In this document: piece after piece, positions 25,376 to 30,909 of the stretch
Numbering within the stretch: position 1 is the first letter of the stretch
Layout of the letters: each line of letters starts with the position of its first letter
Assembly (NCBI GenBank): GCA_026389015.1
Contig: JAPLIR010000027.1
Coordinates: forward strand, 1 to 45,439
DNA: 45,439 bases
Reading direction: 5' to 3'
Source: Candidatus Dependentiae bacterium
Lineage (GTDB): Bacteria > Babelota > Babeliae > Babelales > Vermiphilaceae
The notes under the pieces: generated by a model
Told to the model about the DNA's origin: nothing
Databases searched by the model: none
Seen by the model: only the letters and a program-made list of their open reading frames with translations
Translations under genes and position numbers: made by a program

Positions 25376-25506
25376 ACTTTCTCTTTTCGTTATTGTTTTT
25401 ATCATTACAGAACAAAGTCTAACGAAAGGTATGAGTAGCAAAGCTCACGGCGTACGCCGGGCGTAAGGAACGATAGAGGTTGGAAAAAGTCAGAACGATT
25501 GAAGGT

Positions 25507-26625
25507 TCAATTTTGATAATTGTACTCAGGATTTCTGAGCATATTGCCTTTTGAGTCACTGAATACAACGCTTTTCTTATTAGTTATCTCTTCTATTTTA
25601 GTATTGATACGCCCTTGAGCTTTATAAATTTTATCTTTGTCGCGCTTTATCATTTTTGGGTTATCAAATATCTCGGCACCAATTTCGTCAAGAGGCATTG
25701 GCCCATTACATAGAATACCTCCAGGAGTAAGCGCATAAAGTAATTTCCCCTCAATGCTTTCAGGATCAAACTCCAATGGATATGTATTGAGTGTCATTAT
25801 CCCCGTATCGCCATCATAATAAATATCAAGAGTTTCAAACTGATCCCGTAGAGGATTTAGAAGGTCTTGTTTGGTATATTCATAAAGACGAACTACTAAA
25901 GGTCTGTACTCTGATAGATCAACTGATTGCCCAACACTTAACATGGTATTTTGCATGGTTAAGAGCGTAGAATTTTTACTATTGTTAAAGGGAAATTCAG
26001 GGTTAAGCTTTCTTTTTGTTTTTTTTAAGTACATCAATTGATCATGGCAATACCATGCAACATTTTCTCTGATGTCCTCTTTTTTTTGTATCCATTGATC
26101 GTAAGATGGTGAAAAGTTACATTCAATTATATCGCCCTTATCATTCAACTTTGCCAGGTGACTGATAAATTCAATATGTTGTTTTGCAGCTCCCTTTTGT
26201 ATAAGCATCAATAAGACGTTTTTTTGCAGTAAAAATTGTATTATATCTCTTACGCTTAGGAAGCAATGTAACGTAAGATTTCTCGCGATTGGTAAGGCAT
26301 GCTCAATACCATTAACTGTTATTTTTCTCTCGTAGTCTTCTATCAATCTTTTACTTAAGGGTATATCATTGTAATTGCAGTGATGCAGAATTGATTCGTA
26401 TATCTGGCGAATTTCATTCTGTGCTTTTTCCTCAAGGCCAGAGAGCATTCGTTTATCAGCATCTTTAGTGAGCGCAAGGGACTGACAAGCACGCTGTAAA
26501 GGAGGGCATATTTCATATTTTTCTAATAAAGTATCTACTTGAAACTCAAAAGCCGCTTCATCATGTTCACGTTTTATTTGGTTAACAATGCTTGATAGTT
26601 CGCTGAGCAATTGTGGGTCGTTCAT
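25507..26625 (-). CDS. Element-borne protein of unknown function
   Basis: A 372-residue cytosolic protein, no signal peptide. The N-terminal third is helical and charged. The middle is rich in Lys/Asn, and the C-terminal 90 residues (LLYALTPGGILCNGPMPLDEIG onward, then IYKAQGRINTKIEEI) have the spacing of a winged-helix domain. No family is recognised. The binding site is weak. It lies at the upstream end of the gene string that leads to the SpoVG-like and recombinase genes. It could be a replication or regulatory protein of the element, but nothing in the sequence proves this. Confidence 0.75.
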   Translation of the reverse strand: MNDPQLLSELSSIVNQIKREHDEAAFEFQVDTLLEKYEICPPLQRACQSLALTKDADKRMLSGLEEKAQNEIRQIYESILHHCNYNDIPLSKRLIEDYERKITVNGIEHALPIARNLTLHCFLSVRDIIQFLLQKNVLLMLIQKGAAKQHIEFISHLAKLNDKGDIIECNFSPSYDQWIQKKEDIRENVAWYCHDQLMYLKKTKRKLNPEFPFNNSKNSTLLTMQNTMLSVGQSVDLSEYRPLVVRLYEYTKQDLLNPLRDQFETLDIYYDGDTGIMTLNTYPLEFDPESIEGKLLYALTPGGILCNGPMPLDEIGAEIFDNPKMIKRDKDKIYKAQGRINTKIEEITNKKSVVFSDSKGNMLRNPEYNYQN

Positions 26626-26662
26626 TTTTCATCACTTCTTTAAAAGAAATTACTTTTTCCCT

Positions 26663-26842
26663 TTATTTTAGCATGTTTATTGATTTAAAGCATGGTTGTG
26701 ATTTGAGGAATTTTTGAAGCAGGTATACGACTTTCATCCTTAATTTTTTCAATTCCTTGTTTCTTTTGTCAACTTTAGAAAGTAGCAATATAAAATCAGC
26801 TAATCTTTTAATTTCTTCGGGCGTAAATTGATTGCCTGGCAT
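26663..26842 (-). CDS. Small basic protein, possible gene
   Basis: A 59-codon reading frame begins MPGNQFTPEEIKRLADFILL and ends in a Lys-rich helix (KKLRMKVVYLLQKFLKS). TPEEIKRLADFI looks like a helix start of a folded small protein and not random translation. It sits 37 bases upstream of the 372-residue gene on the same strand. The ribosome binding site is poor (AAGG about 13 bases away). No function is known. Confidence 0.45.
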   Translation of the reverse strand: MPGNQFTPEEIKRLADFILLLSKVDKRNKELKKLRMKVVYLLQKFLKSQPCFKSINMLK

Positions 26843-27025
26843 ATGGAGCTACCTTGTGCGCTAAATTTGGTGAGTTAATGTTTTAATTAGCGTAACCTAT
26901 CTCGAATTAAACAAAAACCAGCTGACTAAGAGCGAAAATAGTGTTACTATTAATCTGAAAGTTCACCGAAATAGGCCAAAGATACATTTTAGCTGTTCAC
27001 AATTTTTAAAATTATTGGAGTATTT

Positions 27026-27616
27026 ATGAAAAAAATGATTTTATTGTCGGCAATTCTATTCATTACAAATGCTTCTTTTGCAGCACAACCTTCTGTGAAA
27101 GAACAGCAAGAAGACAGTAAGTTAAGTTCATCGGCTTATAGAGTAAAGGCGCACAAAGTTGTAATTGCAACCCTTAGCCTTAAGCAGGGATTGCCTGATG
27201 ATTATAAAAAATTTTTGGATGAAATGAGTTCGAATGAATCAAAACTGAAGAATGGAACTTTAGACATTCCAAAAGCTTTTAAAAAACTCAATCCTTCTTG
27301 GGTAAAGCCCTTTTTAATGAATCATGTTAATCGAAATACAGGAGCAAAATTTTATTGGGAATTCGTTGATGCTAGTAATGAGCTTATGGCTCATCGTGTA
27401 AGACGCATCTTGAAATCTTATACAACGTCTTTGCAGTCATTTGAGCAATCTTATGCAAATGAAATGCAGAAAGTGACTGAAGAGGAATATGCAAAAAAAC
27501 TAAACTCTTTAGATTCGTTAACATGCGATAAGATAGTAATTGAAGAAGCTGCTACGTTGGCAAAAGCTATAGCTAAAGAACTTGAAGAACAAAAGAATCT
27601 TAAAGCAAAGCTGTAG
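27026..27616 (+). CDS. Exported helical protein, unknown
   Basis: A 196-residue protein with signal peptide MKKMILLSAILFITNASFA followed by AQP. The mature protein is Lys/Glu/Ser-rich and predicted helical, with a WVKPFLMNHVN segment in the middle and a C-terminal coiled-coil-like region (EEAATLAKAIAKELEEQKN). A good ribosome binding site (TTGGAG) precedes it. It lies in the probable integrated element, on the opposite strand to the recombination genes, with its own terminator, so it looks like cargo. No family is recognised. Confidence 0.8.
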   Translation: MKKMILLSAILFITNASFAAQPSVKEQQEDSKLSSSAYRVKAHKVVIATLSLKQGLPDDYKKFLDEMSSNESKLKNGTLDIPKAFKKLNPSWVKPFLMNHVNRNTGAKFYWEFVDASNELMAHRVRRILKSYTTSLQSFEQSYANEMQKVTEEEYAKKLNSLDSLTCDKIVIEEAATLAKAIAKELEEQKNLKAKL

Positions 27617-27645
27617 AATATCCTTAAGTGGCGATACAAATCGAA

Positions 27646-27682
27646 AGAAAAAGCGTATGAAATTATAACCATACGTTTTTTT
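27646..27682 (+). terminator. Rho-independent terminator
   Basis: CGTATG (27654-27659) pairs with CATACG (27670-27675), strengthened by A/T pairing outside, and a run of seven T follows. It is 30-60 bases after the exported protein gene. Confidence 0.7.
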
Positions 27683-27818
27683 CATTTATTAAAGAAGCCA
27701 ATGGGACTACATTCACATGATATAAAAAGCGTGCCCTCAATCATATAGCTATTTTAAACCTAAGCATACAATAAATTATTTATTGCAAACAGTGTGCTAT
27801 TATCAATAGAGAAAATTT

Positions 27819-28277
27819 ATGAAAAAACAATTCTTAATAATCCTAGTCTTTTTGGGATCCATGCATACTATTCAAGCAATGAACAAATTTACTCAGACAG
27901 CTTTGCAATGCAAGGCCGCATTGCGTAATATGGCCAATAATTCTTCTGTAACGAAAAAGTTTTCTTTTAATGGTCGTCCAACGTTCAGCTCTACCGGTAA
28001 TAAGCTAGTTGATGGAGTAGTAGGGATAACAATGGGACCAATAGGTACATACCTAGCATGTGATTTGATTGGTGCTCCCTTGGCTAAAAGTATTGGTGGT
28101 GATGATGATGAGTCTGACCATTTCAGGGGCTATGTCTATCGAGCGGGAGGTATTTTGGGAGGATTAACTTCTTCGGCGTATTTTGCTGGCCCTGTAAGTG
28201 CGACATCTTATAGCGTCTTGGTGGCCGGCTGCTATGCATATGGTAAGTATAAGCATGCATATGGTAACCCAAAATAA
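27819..28277 (+). CDS. Exported glycine-rich protein, unknown
   Basis: A 152-residue protein with a signal peptide (MKKQFLIILVFLGSMHTIQA). The second half is rich in Gly and Ala with small hydrophobic runs (GVVGITMGPIGTYLACDLIG, then GGILGGLTSSAYFAGP), which could be two membrane-interacting helices. An acidic GGDDDESDH stretch separates them. There is no recognised family. It lies at the right-hand end of the likely element, just before the 56-bp repeat and the tRNA-tail copy. Confidence 0.75.
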   Translation: MKKQFLIILVFLGSMHTIQAMNKFTQTALQCKAALRNMANNSSVTKKFSFNGRPTFSSTGNKLVDGVVGITMGPIGTYLACDLIGAPLAKSIGGDDDESDHFRGYVYRAGGILGGLTSSAYFAGPVSATSYSVLVAGCYAYGKYKHAYGNPK

Positions 28278-28326
28278 AGTATTATTGTGCACCGGTTCAG
28301 TGATGGGTTAATTAGCAAGCAAAGAA

Positions 28327-28382
28327 CATTTGTTTGATGGCAAATAAACTGATATCCTCTATACAGAAGTTACCGAAATAGT
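28327..28382 (+). repeat. 56-bp direct repeat, copy 1
   Basis: This copy begins CATTTGTTTGATGGCAAATA and ends TACCGAAATAGT. It matches 29431-29486 at 52 of 56 positions with no gaps. It lies directly upstream of the tRNA-tail copy. The CATTTG...CAAATA ends of the first 20 bases can form a small hairpin. Confidence 0.92.
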
Positions 28383-28388
28383 CCGACA

Positions 28389-28458
28389 GGGCACACCAGT
28401 CTTCGCTAGGTTCTTCTCGCTTTGCTCGTAGAGCTAGCTTCGTCTGGCTTCGCCATCT
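28389..28458 (+). repeat. tRNA-tail copy and GC-richer repeat island 1
   Basis: The stretch starts with GGGCACACCAGT, identical to the last bases of tRNA-Arg plus two flanking bases. It ends with a 34-base segment (28425-28458, starting CTCGTAGAGCTAGCTTCGTC) repeated at 30174-30207 with two differences. It may mark the element's right end or be a dispersed intergenic repeat. Confidence 0.75.
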
Positions 28459-28493
28459 CTTTTAATGCATTCTATTTATATAAATTTTATTAA

Positions 28494-28526
28494 AAAAAGC
28501 GGCTGAATTTCTCCAGCCGCTTTTTC
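28494..28526 (-). terminator. Bidirectional terminator
   Basis: AGCGGCTG (28498-28505) pairs with CAGCCGCT (28514-28521), flanked by A7 on one side and T5 on the other, so the outer A/T pairs extend the stem. It ends the minus-strand exported protein gene and could also stop plus-strand transcription. Confidence 0.82.
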
Positions 28527-28548
28527 CTATTCTATTATTGCTTCTTAA

Positions 28549-29187
28549 TTATTGTAAAATGAGCTCATATTGATTGTTTCTAAAAAAGTCAGTATAAGTG
28601 CTTGTCGTAGATGAGATAAAGTTAAAATTCATCTGTTCAAGCATAGCGTTACATTCTTCTTCATGCGTCAGTGCCATATGGGTTAAAACGAGTTTTTCGT
28701 TACCCTGTAATTCAATCATATCTTTTTTAAATAGCATAACTTTATCGAAGATCTCTTGAAATGATGCATGATTCATGTATTTCCCTTCAAGGGCAATTAG
28801 CCAAAGAGATGTTTCATGGTGTGTCATGTCTCTGTATTGTTTTACGGTACAAAGATTTAGAAATCCTTGAATGCCCATGTCTGATTCAAGTACTAAGGCC
28901 TGGCTATATATATACATTTGATATTGAGCGAGTACTCTCTTTAGTTCAGAGAATATGTCACTTTTTAGTTTCATAATATTGATTTCTGTTAATACATCAT
29001 TATTTGAAGCAGTTTTGGATATGTTATCCAAGAGTATGTTAATATTCTTTTCTATAAGGGTTCTTACAGCTTTTTCATCAGTTATTTTATTATATGGCCT
29101 TACAGTAATGTCTGATGCTTGGTATACGTTTGCACCAATAAGAAGTGCGGCAGCCATAAAACCTAGAGTTGTTTTCTTGATAGTCAT
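28549..29187 (-). CDS. Exported helical protein, unknown
   Basis: A 212-residue protein with a signal-peptide-like N terminus (TTLGFMAAALLIGANVYQASD). The rest is helical and charged, with methionine- and leucine-rich stretches (AQYQMYIYSQALVLESDMG) and a C-terminal LTHMALTHEEECNAMLEQMN. GGAGG lies six bases before the ATG, an ideal spacing. It has its own terminator and lies between the two copies of the 56-bp repeat, so it may be part of the accessory region. No family is recognised. Confidence 0.8.
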   Translation of the reverse strand: MTIKKTTLGFMAAALLIGANVYQASDITVRPYNKITDEKAVRTLIEKNINILLDNISKTASNNDVLTEINIMKLKSDIFSELKRVLAQYQMYIYSQALVLESDMGIQGFLNLCTVKQYRDMTHHETSLWLIALEGKYMNHASFQEIFDKVMLFKKDMIELQGNEKLVLTHMALTHEEECNAMLEQMNFNFISSTTSTYTDFFRNNQYELILQ

Positions 29188-29430
29188 ATTTGACCTCCAA
29201 AATGAAAATAGTTATAAAAATAATCAAATCTACTACTAAGTATAAAGGCTTATTTCTGCTCCGCAACAGCCCTCTGTTAGTAAGTGACAAGTTGATAATT
29301 TTAATGCGAATCGGGTGATATTTAAGTTTTGGCTTGATAATTTGAAGAATGCTTCTAATTGTTTCAGTGTGAAAAACCCCGCCTGGAGTGATAGTCATCG
29401 GGTCACTTTTAGTGTAGTTTAAACAAATAG

Positions 29431-29486
29431 CATTTGTTTGATGGCAAATAAACTGATATCTTCTATGAAGAAGTTACCAAAATAGT
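29431..29486 (+). repeat. 56-bp direct repeat, copy 2
   Basis: Matches 28327-28382 with four substitutions and no gaps. It is followed by a different GC-richer island. The two copies bracket the exported protein gene at 28549-29187. Confidence 0.92.
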
Positions 29487-29590
29487 GCACATAAAGTGCA
29501 CCAATACTCCGACTGCGTCAGTCGTAGCCCAGAGTTTCGACGTAGCTAAAAGCGAAGACGGATAAGCGTAGGCTGGACTAGCAGGCCAAT
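29487..29590. repeat. GC-richer intergenic repeat island 2
   Basis: About 100 bases with GTGCACCAATACTCCGACTG and, inverted, a segment whose reverse complement reads CCTACGCTTATCCGTCTTCG. That is similar to CTACGTTTATCCG at 30081-30093. It belongs to the same loosely conserved repeat group as the islands at 28389 and 30069. No coding function is supported. Confidence 0.5.
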
Positions 29591-29626
29591 TAAAAAACAT
29601 TCTTCATTTTAAAAAACAACCCTCTA

Positions 29627-29968
29627 CTATATCTTTTTGACAAACTCAGATTTCAAACCCATCTTCCCAAATCCATCAATTTTGCAATCAATATTATGAT
29701 CTTCATCGACCAACCGTTTGTTTTTTACTTTTGTACCAGCTTTTACGACCGATGAACTCCCTTTTATTTTAAGATCTTTGATGAGCGCTACAGAGTCACC
29801 ATCATTCAAGATATTTCCATTCGCATCTTTGACAATCTTTTTATCTTCAGCGTTGTCACTTTCTACTTCTACGCTCCACTCATGAGCACATTCTGGACAA
29901 ATCAACATCTCATCATCTTCATAAGTATACTCTGAACTACATTTTGGACACTTTGGTAAATTAATCAT
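29627..29968 (-). CDS. yjdM: YjdM/PhnA-family zinc-ribbon protein
   Basis: A 113-residue protein of the widespread YjdM (formerly PhnA) family. The N-terminal zinc ribbon is [21 protein letters not shown]. The rest matches the family's SH3-like domain: [25 protein letters not shown] is visible in segments, then [14 protein letters not shown] and the closing [17 protein letters not shown]. Despite its old name it is not required for phosphonate use and its function is unclear. A good binding site (AGGAG) precedes the ATG. It stands alone between two repeat islands. Length is normal. Confidence 0.94.
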   Translation of the reverse strand: MINLPKCPKCSSEYTYEDDEMLICPECAHEWSVEVESDNAEDKKIVKDANGNILNDGDSVALIKDLKIKGSSSVVKAGTKVKNKRLVDEDHNIDCKIDGFGKMGLKSEFVKKI

Positions 29969-30068
29969 TATTTCATTTCTCCTAATAATTATCGTTAAGT
30001 CTATTCTTTATAAATCGCAAATATGTATGATTTTAATAGTATCATGAATGGAATTGATATTCCATTAA

Positions 30069-30207
30069 GGCACACCAGTCTACGTTTATCCGGGGCTTCA
30101 GCCTCGGCAAACTACGGCTGGCTTTGCAAGTCTTTGCTAGATTTTTCTCGCTATGTCGGACGCGGTCGTATTACTCGTAGAGCTAGCTACGTCTGGCTTC
30201 GCCGTCT
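30069..30207 (+). repeat. tRNA-tail copy and GC-richer repeat island 3
   Basis: Starts with GGCACACCAGTCTACG (first 11 bases equal to the tRNA-Arg tail plus flank) and ends in the 34-base segment at 30174-30207 shared with 28425-28458. It lies directly against the stop of the MepB gene. It is an alternative right boundary for the element, or a dispersed intergenic repeat of this genome. Confidence 0.65.
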
Positions 30208-30714
30208 TTAGCTGAATAGCTTTCTAATTTTTTCTATATCCATGCTTGGTTGAATCTCAACAAAATATAAGAGCTGCCACGATTGAGTCTTTTTAGCTTG
30301 TGGGCTGTCGGTTATATCCCATGGCGGATAAACGCGCATGGCCCGTTTGCCACCTATTTCATCTTTTGATACAAATCCTTTTTGCCACAACACAGATTTT
30401 GGAAAAACAAATTGACCAAAATGCTCAGCGTTGCGCACACTCACTACAAATAGGTCTACGGAGTCTGCCATATCATAAGGCATGATCGGGCCCGTTCCAA
30501 TGCGCTTCCACAAGGTAACAAACTGTCCAATTTTTGTTGGGGTGATTTTTGCCACACGGAATTTGATGATGTTGTTGTTCATTTCAAAAGTGCAGGCGCC
30601 ATACTCTTGGCTTTCTGTTTTTTGCACTATGTTCTTACAAATAAATCCACATGACTCGTAGACGAGTTCTTGGGCTGCAATAAGGTCAGGGTGAATAGCG
30701 TTATGAGATTTCAT
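30208..30714 (-). CDS. MepB-family protein
   Basis: A 168-residue protein matching the MepB family, named after a gene next to the staphylococcal MepA efflux pump but of unknown biochemical role. Family landmarks: FRVAKITPTKIGQFVTLWKR, DLFVVSVRNAEHFGQFVFPK, a KRAMRVYPPWD segment and a final QAKKTQSWQLLYFVEI. There is no signal peptide, so it is cytosolic. The gene ends right at a repeat island. No multidrug pump gene is adjacent. The family call is confident. Confidence 0.92.
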   Translation of the reverse strand: MKSHNAIHPDLIAAQELVYESCGFICKNIVQKTESQEYGACTFEMNNNIIKFRVAKITPTKIGQFVTLWKRIGTGPIMPYDMADSVDLFVVSVRNAEHFGQFVFPKSVLWQKGFVSKDEIGGKRAMRVYPPWDITDSPQAKKTQSWQLLYFVEIQPSMDIEKIRKLFS

Positions 30715-30861
30715 AGTGAGTTAATCCCTATATTCTGGTTTCATTTTTTATAATTTTAACAGAAAAATAGAGTCAATCTAGGCAAATAATATTCTTGTTA
30801 CGTTAATTAGTTTTATATTTTAGAAAGAAGAAGTTCTGAAATAGTTATTTCGATTCGATAG

Positions 30862-30909
30862 ATCATAGTGCAGTGAATATGAATCACTGCACTATGATAT
30901 TTTTTTTGT
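30862..30909 (+). terminator. Strong hairpin after the S74 gene
   Basis: A perfect 15-bp stem, ATCATAGTGCAGTGA (30862-30876) with TCACTGCACTATGAT (30884-30898), has a 7-base loop and a long T-run on the plus-strand side. The T-run is on the far side for the minus-strand gene that ends at 30910, so it may act mainly as a barrier or 3'-end processing signal. Confidence 0.75.

Larger units (their letters stand above)
21788..28400. mobile_element. Probable integrated element at tRNA-Arg (right end uncertain)
   Basis: The left end is the tRNA-Arg 3' half, into which the recombinase gene runs. Inside are two site-specific recombinases of different classes, an HTH/zinc-ribbon protein, a SpoVG-like protein, other small proteins and two exported cargo-like genes. 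The right end is tentatively the 12-base copy of the tRNA tail, GGGCACACCAGT, at 28389-28400. Another copy, GGCACACCAGT at 30069-30079, is an alternative. Twelve bases is short for an att core, so the boundary is inference. Confidence 0.6.
28278..28548. other. Repeat-rich intergenic stretch
   Basis: This span holds the first 56-bp direct repeat, a copy of the tRNA tail, a GC-richer repeat island and a terminator, all listed separately. No gene is supported here. Confidence 0.7.
29188..29626. other. 439-base intergenic region with repeat copy 2
   Basis: Leader of the exported protein gene, then AT-rich sequence without a supported gene, the second 56-bp repeat (29431-29486) and a GC-richer island to about 29590. 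The only open frames here are short and lack ribosome binding sites. Confidence 0.65.

Noticed and set aside
26950-26985. Third copy of the 56-bp repeat
   Set aside because: Only a short piece (GAAAGTTCACCGAAATAGG) resembles the end of the repeat. The rest does not align, so chance similarity cannot be excluded.
30023-30211. 62-codon open frame on the plus strand
   Set aside because: It runs through the GC-richer repeat island and its translation has no protein-like pattern. The DNA is better explained as a repeat.
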